Shown one piece after another: positions 35,168 through 42,836 of a stretch of DNA of 57,215 nt. The stretch lies in NCBI GenBank assembly GCA_029267445.1, contig JAJUIU010000018.1, positions 1 through 57,215 on the forward strand. Reading direction: 5' to 3'. Under the pieces are notes generated by a model, which searched no databases, had not been told where the DNA came from, and worked only from the letters and a program-made list of their open reading frames with translations. The stretch's first letter is position 1. Every line of letters starts with the position of its first letter. Source of the DNA: Rhodospirillaceae bacterium. Its GTDB lineage: Bacteria; Pseudomonadota; Alphaproteobacteria; Azospirillales; Azospirillaceae. The position numbers and the translations under genes are program-made.

Positions 35168-36190
35168 TCATGCCTCTTCAAGCGCACCGGTCCCCGTCCG
35201 CATCCGGATGCGCAGCCCGCCCCCCGCCGCGCGTTCCCGTCCTTCCATCGCCAGCAGCTCTGCAAGGTTGCGCCGCCCGGCCGCCCAGCGCGCCTCCAGC
35301 ACCTGGGCGGAGTAGTCGAACGGGCGGAGCTCGCTGTCCGGGGCGACATCGTCATGGATCTGGACCAGCACCGTCGTGGCCGCCCTGGGACGGCGCACCG
35401 CGTGGACCTGGCGCGCCTCACGCAGCGTCCGGCGGGTCTGGTCGGACAGCAGCAGCTCAAGCTGACGATCCACCGCCTGACCCACGGTGCGCGGCGGTCC
35501 GGCTTGGCGCCGGATCAGGTCGATGGCCAGGATGAACCGGTCGGAGTCCTCTTGCTCGTCCTCCAGCGCCGCCTCCAGCGGCAGGTTGGCCGACAAGGCC
35601 CCGTCGCCCAGCAGCCGGCCGTCCACCTCGACCGGCGGGAAGAACGGGAGAAAGCCGCAGCTCGCCAGGATGTGGTCCGGGCCGATCGCCATCCGCGCTG
35701 TGTCGAAGCGGACCGCCTCCCCGGTCTCGATGTCCGTCGCCCCGATGGTCAGTCGCGTCGGCCCGGCGTTCAGCCGGTCGAAGTCGATCAGGTCCCGCAG
35801 CGACCGGCGGAGCGGCCCCAGGTCGAACAGGCCGCTGTCGCCCGGCATGCCGGGCAGCAGAGACAGCGCGCCCGGCAACCGGGGGCGGAACACCGCCGGG
35901 CTTCCCATCAGCGGCGACTGCAGGGCGCGGGCCCGGCCGTCGCCCCACAGGCTGGCGACCGCCTGCCATGCGGGCTGGTACTGCGCGGCGCGGCGCCAGA
36001 ACGCGGCCAGTGCCGCGACCTGCCGTTCGGCCGGATTGCCCAGCGCGATCGCCGCGTTCACAGCACCTATGGAGGCGGCGACGATGCGGTCCGGATGAAG
36101 GCCGGCCTCGTCGAGCACCTGCCAGGCGCCCGCCTGATACGCGCCCAGCGCGCTGCCGCCCGAAAGGACGAGGGTGAAACGTTCCGCCAT
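35168..36190 (-). CDS. Patatin-like phospholipase
   Basis: A 340-residue patatin-family acyl hydrolase with a Ser-Asp dyad. The oxyanion loop is GGSALGAY (11-18). The nucleophile elbow is AASIGAVNAA with S40, where the first Gly of G-x-S-x-G is replaced by Ala. The catalytic Asp is in LLGDGALSANLPL. The family includes lipid hydrolases and proteins on polyhydroxyalkanoate granules. Here it follows a PhaC-like hydrolase by 27 nt and an SDR further upstream, so a role in lipid or polyester turnover is plausible. No signal peptide; probably cytoplasmic. Confidence 0.9.
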   Translation of the reverse strand: MAERFTLVLSGGSALGAYQAGAWQVLDEAGLHPDRIVAASIGAVNAAIALGNPAERQVAALAAFWRRAAQYQPAWQAVASLWGDGRARALQSPLMGSPAVFRPRLPGALSLLPGMPGDSGLFDLGPLRRSLRDLIDFDRLNAGPTRLTIGATDIETGEAVRFDTARMAIGPDHILASCGFLPFFPPVEVDGRLLGDGALSANLPLEAALEDEQEDSDRFILAIDLIRRQAGPPRTVGQAVDRQLELLLSDQTRRTLREARQVHAVRRPRAATTVLVQIHDDVAPDSELRPFDYSAQVLEARWAAGRRNLAELLAMEGRERAAGGGLRIRMRTGTGALEEA

Positions 36191-36217
36191 GGGGTGCGGT
36201 CTCCGGTTCGGCTTGGG

Positions 36218-37306
36218 TCAGCGGGAGGGGGGCTCGTTCCGCGCGGCCAGCCGCGTCAGGATGCCCGGCCACAGGTCCCGGTGGGCGGACCGGCCGACCA
36301 GCGCGCCCACATGGCGCAGCGCCACGCCGGGATCACCCCGGTAGTCCAGGACATGCACCTCGGCATGGGCGAGGGCGGCGAGGGTGGACTGCGCGGGCAC
36401 CACGGCGCTCTCCGGATCGACCACCGCCACGATCGGCATGGTCAGGTCCCTGGCGCCGATCCGGCGTCCTTCGAGGTCCAGCGCGTCGCGCGCGAACAGG
36501 TCCCGCCGGTACAGCAGCTCCACCACATCCGCGAACAGCCGTCCGGGCATGGGGAACTCGTCAAGCGTCCAGCGCCTGACCCGCGCGTGCAGGGTCGCCG
36601 CCTCCGGATCGCCGAAGCTGAGCAGCCGGTCGCGCGCCACGTCGGCCAGGAAGGCGTCGGGGGCGGCGGCGGCGCTGGCGAGGTTCAGGAAGCTGCCGGG
36701 CACGGTGCCCATCCGGTCCGCCACGCGGCCCGCGTCGGGGGCGGCGGCGACCCAGGGCGCGAAGCGTCCGGCCCGGTCGGCGAAGGCCAGCGGCGCCTCG
36801 ATCAGAACCAGGTCCCGCACCCGTTCCGGCCGCAGGGCCGCGAACAGGGCGATCAACGTCCCGCCCAGCGAGTGGCCCGCCAGTGTGAAGCTGTCCCGGC
36901 CGCTGTCGGCGGCGGCGATGTCCAGCGCCTCGGCCAGCAGGCGCCCGGCATAATCGGCGAGGCCCAGGTCGCCCGTGCCATGGTCGGCGGAGCCATTTTC
37001 GGCAAGCACCGCCTCCTCCGGGGGCGGGGTCCAGGCCACGAGATAGACCCGCAGGCCCGCATCCAGGCAGCGGCGCACGACGCTCGACCCCGGCGCCAGA
37101 TCCCAGATGTAGGGCTGCTTGATCGGGGCCGGAACGATGACCAGGGCCGGGGCCCCCGCCGGTCCCCCATAGCAGCGCAGCCGGAAGCCCGGCCGCTCGG
37201 CCAGCAGCCGCCACGGCGCCTCGACCGGGCCGAAGCCGGCGGCGTCCAGCAGGCTGCCCTGCCAGCGCCGCAGCCGGTCGAGCCCGTGCAGCAGGGTGGG
37301 GGACAT
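36218..37306 (-). CDS. PhaC-like alpha/beta hydrolase with Ser nucleophile
   Basis: A 362-residue alpha/beta hydrolase. APALVIVPAPIKQPYIWDLAP, GLRVYLVAWTPP, the Asp region IVAVVDPESAVVPA and DYRGDPGVALRHVGALVGR follow the layout of class III polyhydroxyalkanoate synthase-like proteins. The nucleophile motif is GHSLGG with S146, whereas true PHA synthases use Cys (G-x-C-x-G). It may therefore be a hydrolase or depolymerase rather than a polymerase. Cytoplasmic. It lies between an SDR 82 nt upstream and a patatin 27 nt downstream on the same strand, a probable operon. Confidence 0.75.
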   Translation of the reverse strand: MSPTLLHGLDRLRRWQGSLLDAAGFGPVEAPWRLLAERPGFRLRCYGGPAGAPALVIVPAPIKQPYIWDLAPGSSVVRRCLDAGLRVYLVAWTPPPEEAVLAENGSADHGTGDLGLADYAGRLLAEALDIAAADSGRDSFTLAGHSLGGTLIALFAALRPERVRDLVLIEAPLAFADRAGRFAPWVAAAPDAGRVADRMGTVPGSFLNLASAAAAPDAFLADVARDRLLSFGDPEAATLHARVRRWTLDEFPMPGRLFADVVELLYRRDLFARDALDLEGRRIGARDLTMPIVAVVDPESAVVPAQSTLAALAHAEVHVLDYRGDPGVALRHVGALVGRSAHRDLWPGILTRLAARNEPPSR

Positions 37307-37388
37307 GGCGCGCTCTCGGAAGCGAGGGATACCGGCTCTCGGGCCGGCACTCCCCTCACGAACGCCGCGCGCCGGTGGCTGTTCCGCC

Positions 37389-38279
37389 TCAGCGGCCGGC
37401 CATCGCCTTCTCCAGCGCCATCTGGCTCTGCAGCGCGCCGTTCTCCGGCACCACCTCGCCGGTCCGGTCGGTCACTGCCGCCATGCCCTCGGCGATGGCG
37501 TCGGCGTCGGGTGCCGCCCCGAAGTTTGCACCCTGCGTCAGGGTCACATATGCGGCGGCGAAGGTGCCGGCCCCGGCGCACAGGATGGTCCGCGTCGGCG
37601 CGTCCTCGGCCACCAGCGCCAGCAGGCCGGGGCTCACCAGCTCGGGCGCGAACAGCTTCAGCATCTCGGGCGGCAGGATGTTCTCCGTCATCTGCGTCGC
37701 CGCCGTGGGTGCCAGGCAGTTCACCCGGATGTCGTTCTTCGCACCCTCCAGGGCCAGCGTCTGCATCAGGCCGACCAGCGCCATCTTGGCCGCCCCGTAG
37801 TTCGACTGGCCGAAGTTCCCGTACAGCCCGGAGGAGGAGGTGGTCATGACGATGCGGCCGTAATTCTGCGCCCGCATGATCTCCCAGACCTTCTTGGTGC
37901 AGATCGCGCTGCCCATCAGGTGCACGTCCAGCACCAGCCGGAAGTCCGCCAGGTCCATTTTGGCGAAGCTCTTGTCGCGCAGGATGCCGGCGTTGTTCAC
38001 CAGGATGTCGATCCGGCCCCAGGCGGTCATGGCCTTGGCCACCATGTCCTCCACCCCGGCCTCGTCGGTGACGCTGGTCCCGTGGGCGATGGCGGCGCCG
38101 CCGGCCTTGCGGATCTCCTCCACCACGGCCTCGGCGTTGGCGGACACGCCGTCCGGCCCGCCCAGGTCGTTGACGACCACCTTCGCCCCCCGCGCGGCCA
38201 GCGCCAGCGCATGCGCCCGGCCCAGCCCGCCGCCGGCACCGGTCACGATCGCTACCCGGCCATCCAGGCGAATCCCCAT
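37389..38279 (-). CDS. Short-chain dehydrogenase/reductase, HSD17B4-like
   Basis: A 296-residue SDR. The NAD(P) motif is TGAGGGLG (13-20), followed by NNAGILRD and the catalytic Ser/Tyr/Lys in TTSSSGLYGNFGQSNYGAAK. VVVNDLGG and the overall length resemble the dehydrogenase unit of the peroxisomal multifunctional enzyme type 2, which acts on 3-hydroxyacyl-CoA. ATG 38279 is preferred because GGGAGGGAG precedes it; ATG 38300 is possible. It heads the SDR, PhaC-like and patatin cluster, which suggests acyl-CoA or polyester metabolism. Confidence 0.9.
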   Translation of the reverse strand: MGIRLDGRVAIVTGAGGGLGRAHALALAARGAKVVVNDLGGPDGVSANAEAVVEEIRKAGGAAIAHGTSVTDEAGVEDMVAKAMTAWGRIDILVNNAGILRDKSFAKMDLADFRLVLDVHLMGSAICTKKVWEIMRAQNYGRIVMTTSSSGLYGNFGQSNYGAAKMALVGLMQTLALEGAKNDIRVNCLAPTAATQMTENILPPEMLKLFAPELVSPGLLALVAEDAPTRTILCAGAGTFAAAYVTLTQGANFGAAPDADAIAEGMAAVTDRTGEVVPENGALQSQMALEKAMAGR

Positions 38280-38447
38280 CACTCCCTCCCCATCCGGCAA
38301 TTCGATGCGCCTGACCCACCGGCCCCGACGCGGCGGTGCCTACATACGAGGATCGGCGGGGGAGGGGAAGGCGGCACGTCGGGCGCGATCAGAAACCTTG
38401 AATCGCGGAAGTGCCGGCGCGATCTCCTGCACGGGAGGATCGCAAAG

Positions 38448-38630
38448 ATGGAGATAAGAGGCTACTTCGCCATTGGCATTGCACTGGGCGTCGGCGTGGG
38501 CTTGTCGTCGGATAACCTGGGACTCTGGCTGCCGGTGGGCGTGGCCCTGGGATTCGCCTTCGAAGCCCTGATCGGCATGCGGGAGCGCGATCGCGCCGAC
38601 ACGCCCGATGCCGACGATCCTAAACCCTGA
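38448..38630 (+). CDS. Small glycine-rich membrane protein
   Basis: A 60-residue protein with two glycine-rich hydrophobic stretches (FAIGIALGVGVGL and LWLPVGVALGFAFEALIGM) followed by a charged tail (RERDRADTPDADDP). GGGAGGA lies 8 nt before the ATG, a strong ribosome site. The glycine spacing resembles packed transmembrane helices. Function unknown. It stands alone on the plus strand, before a minus-strand tRNA gene. Confidence 0.65.
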   Translation: MEIRGYFAIGIALGVGVGLSSDNLGLWLPVGVALGFAFEALIGMRERDRADTPDADDPKP

Positions 38631-38655
38631 TGTCTGCTGAAGCCGCCGGGCGGCG

Positions 38656-38731
38656 TGGCGTCCCCTAGGGGATTCGAACCCCTGTTACCGCCGTGAGAGG
38701 GCGGTGTCCTAGGCCTCTAGACGAAGGGGAC
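38656..38731 (-). tRNA. tRNA-Glu (anticodon CTC)
   Basis: The minus strand folds as a complete cloverleaf of 76 nt with CCA encoded (38656-38658). The 7-bp acceptor stem pairs GTCCCCT with AGGGGAC, the anticodon stem is CCGCC/GGCGG around loop CTCTCAC (anticodon CTC), and the T-arm has GGTTCGAAT. It is nearly identical in pattern to the E. coli tRNA-Glu, which has TTC as anticodon. Confidence 0.97.
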
Positions 38732-38810
38732 GAGGCCAAGCGAGGCGCGTGATATAGGGCAAGCGTCTGCGGCGATCAAGCGATTTGATGACCGTTCGGT
38801 TGCGCGCCCG

Positions 38811-39842
38811 TCAGGTCTCCCCGGCGATGCGGGCGGCCGCATCGACCAGCGCCTCCACATCTTCCGCCTTCGTGTTCCAGGCGGTGACCAGGCGGATAAC
38901 GCTGCCCTCCCACCGGTAGAAGCGGAAACCGGCGGCCTCCAGCCCGGCGATCACGGGTTCCGGCAGGGTCACGAACACCTCGTTCGCCTGCACGGGATCG
39001 CGGAGCGCCGCCCCAGGCACGCGGGCGAGGCCCTGGGCGAGGCGCTGGGCCATCGCGTTGGCATGGGCCGCGAGGCGCAGCCACAGACCGTCCGCCAGAT
39101 AGGCGTCCATCTGCGCCGACAGGAACCGCATCTTGGAGAAGAGGTGCCCGCCGCGCTTGCGCCGCCAGCCGAAATCCTTGGCGAGGTCGGTGTCGAAGAA
39201 CACCACCGCCTCCGCCGCCAGGGCACCGTTCTTGGTGGCCCCGAAGGACAGGACGTCCACCCCGGCGCGCCAGGTCACGTCCGCCGGGGCGCAGCCGAGA
39301 TGGGCCACGGCGTTGGCGAAGCGCGCCCCGTCCATCTGCGTGCGCATGTTGTGGCTGCGGGCGATGGCCGTCAGGGCCGCCACCTCCTCGGCCGTGTAGA
39401 CGGTGCCGGATTCGGTGGCCTGGGTGAGGGACAGGACGGCCGGCTGCACCGCGTGGACGGAGCCGGTCCACGCCTCCTCCAGCCCGGCCGTCAGGGCGGC
39501 GGGCGTGGTCTTGCCGTGCGGGCCGGGCAGCAGAACGAGCTTCGACCCACCGGTGAAGAACTCCGGCGCGCCCGCCTCGTCCCGCTCGATATGCGCCTCC
39601 CGGTGGCAGTAGACGGCCCCCCAGGGCGGGGTGAGGGCGGCGAGACCCAGCGCGTTGGCCGCCGTGCCGGTCGCCACCAGGAAGACCGCGACCTCCCGCT
39701 CGAACAGATCGCAAAGCCGCCGTTCCACCCGTTCCGTGATCGGGTCCGCGCCGTAGCTGGGCTGCGGCCCCTCGTTAGCCGCCGCCAGGGCCGCCATGAT
39801 CTCCGGGGCGGCACCTGTCACATTGTCGCTGGTGAAGAACAT
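38811..39842 (-). CDS. ltaE: Low-specificity L-threonine aldolase
   Basis: A PLP enzyme that cleaves L-threonine or L-allo-threonine to glycine and acetaldehyde. The 343-residue product starts MFFTSDNVTGAAPEIMAAL and has EREVAVFLVATGTAANALGL, the catalytic-pocket CHREAHIERDEAG, MDGARFANAV and the PLP-binding Lys in LSFGATKNGALAAE. The family is aspartate-aminotransferase fold-type I, cytoplasmic. It appears monocistronic, 79 bp from the tRNA gene. Confidence 0.93.
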   Translation of the reverse strand: MFFTSDNVTGAAPEIMAALAAANEGPQPSYGADPITERVERRLCDLFEREVAVFLVATGTAANALGLAALTPPWGAVYCHREAHIERDEAGAPEFFTGGSKLVLLPGPHGKTTPAALTAGLEEAWTGSVHAVQPAVLSLTQATESGTVYTAEEVAALTAIARSHNMRTQMDGARFANAVAHLGCAPADVTWRAGVDVLSFGATKNGALAAEAVVFFDTDLAKDFGWRRKRGGHLFSKMRFLSAQMDAYLADGLWLRLAAHANAMAQRLAQGLARVPGAALRDPVQANEVFVTLPEPVIAGLEAAGFRFYRWEGSVIRLVTAWNTKAEDVEALVDAAARIAGET

Positions 39843-39915
39843 CGGGGGTGTCCCTGGCTTGCGGGGATCGATGTGATACCCGTCACGGCGGATGGTGCGG
39901 GCCGGACGGCAAGCT

Positions 39916-40236
39916 TCACCGTGGCGTGGAGGCGGCGGGCGCCGTCACCGGGACCTGCACGGTCCCGGTCCGCGGGTCCAGCACATGGATCTGCTCCGCC
40001 CCGTCGGGAAGGGTGACGTGATAGACCACGCGCGCGTTCAGGACCAGCATCTGGCCGATCCGGCTTCCGGGCGGCAGTTCGGCGCGGATCTCCGCCGGGG
40101 CCGCTGCGCGGTCGCGGCCGATGGCGCGCGGATGGTCGGGATCGGTCGCGCGTTGATAGACCTCGTAGCCGATGAAGGCGAAGCCGAATACGATCAGCAC
40201 GCCGACGATGGCGAGGATGCTCTGCACGATGCGCAC
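39916..40236 (-). CDS. Small single-span membrane protein divergent from rluD
   Basis: A 106-residue protein with one N-terminal membrane anchor (QSILAIVGVLIVFGFAFIGYEVYQR) and a C-terminal beta-rich domain (RIGQMLVLNARVVYHVTLPDG, EQIHVLDPRTGTV) that should lie in the periplasm. Function unknown. The neighbourhood beside rluD in alphaproteobacteria often has such a protein. GTG 40236 is chosen, since the N-terminal extension up to 40347 overlaps divergent rluD and has unrelated composition. Confidence 0.72.
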   Translation of the reverse strand: MRIVQSILAIVGVLIVFGFAFIGYEVYQRATDPDHPRAIGRDRAAAPAEIRAELPPGSRIGQMLVLNARVVYHVTLPDGAEQIHVLDPRTGTVQVPVTAPAASTPR

Positions 40237-40269
40237 GGACCCCTGGACCCCTCTTCTCTGCGTGCCCGC

Positions 40270-41307
40270 GTGAGCGCTTCGCCCGTGACCGACAGTTCCG
40301 ACGACCCCGAGGAGGACATCGAGGCCGGATCTGAATCCCTCCGGCACACGGTCGACGTCCGTCCCGAGCAGGCCGGGCAGCGGCTGGACAAGCTGCTGTC
40401 CGACGCGCTGGCCGGTGCGGGCCTGTCCCGGTCGCGGCTCAAATCCCTGATCGAACAGGGTATGGTCGCGGCGGGCGGCGCGACCATAGACGACGCCTCA
40501 TACCGGGTCAAACCCGGGGAGGCGCTGACCGTCGACGTGCCGGGGGCGGAGGCGGCCACACCCGTCCCCCAGGCGATCCCGCTGACGGTCCTGTTCGAGG
40601 ATGAGAACCTGCTGGTCATCGACAAGCCGGCCGACATGGTTGTCCACCCGGCGGCCGGCAATCCGGATGGCACGCTGGTGAACGCGCTGCTGGCCCATTG
40701 CGGCGACCGGCTGTCGGGCATCGGCGGCGTGCGCCGGCCGGGCATCGTGCACCGGCTGGACAAGGACACCAGCGGCCTGATGGTGGTGGCGAAGTCCGAC
40801 CGGGCGCACCAGGGCCTGTCCGCCCAGTTCGCCGACCGCACCCTGTCGCGCACATACCGGGCCGTCGTCTGGGGCCTGCCCGCCGCGCGGGAGGGGGAGG
40901 TGGACGCCCCCATCGGCCGCCACCCGCGCGACCGCAAGCGCATGGCGGTGGTCCAGGGGCCCACGGGCAAGCCGGCGACCACACGATATCGTGTCTTGCG
41001 CGGATTCGGCCTCACGGCCAGTCTGGTCGAATGCAGGTTGCTGACGGGCCGGACGCATCAGATCCGGGTCCACATGGCCCACATCGGCCATCCCGTCGTG
41101 GGGGACCCGCTGTACGCCCGCGTCCGGGCACCCAGGCTGAAGGGGCTGGGGGCGGACGCGCTGGCGGCGCTGACCGGGTTCCCGCGCCAGGCGCTGCACG
41201 CCGTGGCGCTGGAGTTCGTGCATCCGGTGACCGGGGAAAGGCTGCGCTTCGAAAGCCCTTTTCCCAATGACATTGAAACCTTAATTCATAAGTTGGAATC
41301 GATATAA
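40270..41307 (+). CDS. rluD: 23S rRNA pseudouridine synthase, RluA/RluD family
   Basis: A 345-residue pseudouridine synthase that modifies large-subunit rRNA. An N-terminal S4-like RNA-binding region (about 35-100, QRLDKLLSDALAGAGLSRSRL) precedes the catalytic domain. The signature HRLDKDTSGLMVVAKS carries the catalytic D164, and LLTGRTHQIRVHM and HPVVGDPLY complete the fold. The start is GTG 40270 or GTG 40285. Only 33 bp separate it from the divergent membrane-protein gene. Its stop codon overlaps the predicted -10 element of rpoH. Confidence 0.94.
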   Translation: MSASPVTDSSDDPEEDIEAGSESLRHTVDVRPEQAGQRLDKLLSDALAGAGLSRSRLKSLIEQGMVAAGGATIDDASYRVKPGEALTVDVPGAEAATPVPQAIPLTVLFEDENLLVIDKPADMVVHPAAGNPDGTLVNALLAHCGDRLSGIGGVRRPGIVHRLDKDTSGLMVVAKSDRAHQGLSAQFADRTLSRTYRAVVWGLPAAREGEVDAPIGRHPRDRKRMAVVQGPTGKPATTRYRVLRGFGLTASLVECRLLTGRTHQIRVHMAHIGHPVVGDPLYARVRAPRLKGLGADALAALTGFPRQALHAVALEFVHPVTGERLRFESPFPNDIETLIHKLESI

Positions 41308-41308
41308 T
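41281..41308 (+). promoter_or_regulatory. Putative promoter of rpoH
   Basis: A perfect TATAAT (41303-41308) covers the rluD stop, with TTAATT (41281-41286) 16 bp upstream. A GAATC sequence (41296-41300), a CcrM-type GANTC methylation site, lies in the spacer. This looks like a vegetative promoter, not a heat-shock one. Confidence 0.5.
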
Positions 41309-41401
41309 GGGTGGGTTCGAGACCGAACGGGGGGTGTCCATGCCGGTGCCGCTTTTCATGGGCCGGTCGACGCCGCTCGACGTTCGGATGGGAGTTCCGC
41401 G

Positions 41402-42286
41402 ATGAAGAAGAACCTTCCGGCCGTGCCGGTGCTGAGTTCGGAAAGCAACCTGTCCCGCTATCTCCAGGAGATTCGGAAGTTCCCGATGCTGGAGGCGGAG
41501 CAGGAATACATGCTCGCCAAGCGCTGGCGGGAGCATGAGGACACGGGTGCGGCGCACGAGCTGGTCACCAGCCACCTGCGTCTGGTGGCGAAGATCGCCA
41601 TGGGCTACCGCGGCTACGGCCTGCCCCTGTCGGAGCTGATCTCCGAGGGCAACGTGGGCATGATGCAGGCGGTCAAGCGGTTCGACCCGGACCGGGGTTT
41701 CCGTCTCGCCACCTACGCCATGTGGTGGATCAAGGCCGCCATCCAGGAATACATCCTGCACAGCTGGTCGCTGGTGAAGATGGGCACCACGGCCGCGCAG
41801 AAGAAGCTGTTCTTCAACCTGCGCAAGCTGAAGGGCCAGATGCAGGCGATCGAGGACGGCGACCTGCCGCCCGAGACGGTGAAGAAGATCGCCGAGACGC
41901 TGGACGTGCCGGAAGGCGACGTCGTCAGCATGAACCGGCGCCTCGCCAGCCCCGACCACAGCCTGAACGCGCCCTTGCGCGTGGACGGGGAGGGGGAGTG
42001 GCAGGACTGGCTGGTGGATGAGACCGAAAGCCAGGAGATCCGTATCGGCGAGCGGCAAGAGCTTGGCAAGCGCAAGGCGCTGCTGGCCCAGGCGATGAAA
42101 GCCCTGAACGACCGGGAACGGCACATCCTGGCGGAGCGCCGGCTGAAGGAGAATCCGACCACGCTGGAGGATCTTTCCCAGCAGTACGGCATCAGCCGGG
42201 AGCGTGTGCGCCAGATCGAGGTGCGCGCCTTCGAGAAGCTGCAGAAGGCGATCCGCAACGCGGCCCTGGAACAGCGGCTGGCCTGA
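41402..42286 (+). CDS. rpoH: RNA polymerase sigma factor RpoH (sigma-32)
   Basis: The heat-shock sigma factor, 294 residues. Region 2 contains LVTSHLRLVAKIAMGYRGYGLPLSELISEG and the -10 recognition segment RLATYAMWWIKAAIQEYIL. The RpoH box QKKLFFNLR separates it from RpoD, and region 4 has EDLSQQYGISRERVRQIE. It is followed directly by a convergent gene, with the two stop codons forming TGATCA (42284-42289). The rluD-rpoH order is common in alphaproteobacteria. It directs transcription of chaperone and protease genes. Confidence 0.97.
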   Translation: MKKNLPAVPVLSSESNLSRYLQEIRKFPMLEAEQEYMLAKRWREHEDTGAAHELVTSHLRLVAKIAMGYRGYGLPLSELISEGNVGMMQAVKRFDPDRGFRLATYAMWWIKAAIQEYILHSWSLVKMGTTAAQKKLFFNLRKLKGQMQAIEDGDLPPETVKKIAETLDVPEGDVVSMNRRLASPDHSLNAPLRVDGEGEWQDWLVDETESQEIRIGERQELGKRKALLAQAMKALNDRERHILAERRLKENPTTLEDLSQQYGISRERVRQIEVRAFEKLQKAIRNAALEQRLA

Positions 42287-42820
42287 TCAGCCGGCCGCCT
42301 CCGCCGCCGGTTTGGTCTCGGCCGCCTTCGGGTCGGCCGGGTCGGGCGTCTTGGCCACCACGTCCGGCCCCCACTCCTCGATCAGGGCGCGGCGCTCCGT
42401 GTCCAGGGTGCGGATGCGGGTCTCGTCCCGCATGACCACGACGCCCGCGATCATCGGCGGCAGGCCGTAATAGAGCAGCCAGCCCACACCGGCCGCACCG
42501 TACATGAAGAACCATGTGACCGGGTCGCGCAGCATGGGCATCAGCGCGGGCAGCGTGTGCCCCGCCTGCCAGAGCCCGATCGCGAAGGGCATGACGCCGC
42601 AGAAGTTCATGGCGCCCACGGTGATCGGCGCCGACTTCTCCGGGTCCTGGTCGATGACATAGGCGACGACGGTCGGCAGCATACCCACACCGATCAGGAT
42701 CGTCGTCGGCAGCACCACCAGCCCCGCCGGGATGAGGGCGAAGGCGGCCAGCAGCAGCAGGCCGTTGCCGCGTTTGCGTCCGCCGCGCCCGTAGCGTCCC
42801 GTCTCCGGATCGAAGCCCAT
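42287..42820 (-). CDS. Integral membrane protein of unknown function
   Basis: A 177-residue protein. After a basic N-terminus (GRYGRGGRKRGNG) come four likely membrane segments: LLLLAAFALIPAGLVVLP with TTILIGVGMLPTVVAYVI, FCGVMPFAIGLWQAGHTLPAL, VTWFFMYGAAGVGWLLYYGLPP and the end of that run. A cytoplasmic charged tail (RDETRIRTLDTERRALIEEW) follows, then a low-complexity Ala/Lys/Pro end. Function not recognised. It lies 16 nt after the pseudokinase gene on the same strand and is probably co-transcribed with it, so it may be its partner. Confidence 0.7.
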   Translation of the reverse strand: MGFDPETGRYGRGGRKRGNGLLLLAAFALIPAGLVVLPTTILIGVGMLPTVVAYVIDQDPEKSAPITVGAMNFCGVMPFAIGLWQAGHTLPALMPMLRDPVTWFFMYGAAGVGWLLYYGLPPMIAGVVVMRDETRIRTLDTERRALIEEWGPDVVAKTPDPADPKAAETKPAAEAAG

Positions 42821-42836
42821 CCCCCGCCTCCCGACC

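Noticed and set aside
34436-37849. A 1137-codon open frame on the plus strand
   Set aside because: It runs antisense to the patatin and PhaC-like genes and part of the SDR gene, is Arg/Pro/Gly-rich with no domain, and is a typical shadow frame in high-GC DNA.
41281-41401. A heat-shock (sigma-32 type) promoter before rpoH
   Set aside because: No CTTGAA/CCCCAT-like pair was found. A perfect TATAAT indicates a vegetative promoter.
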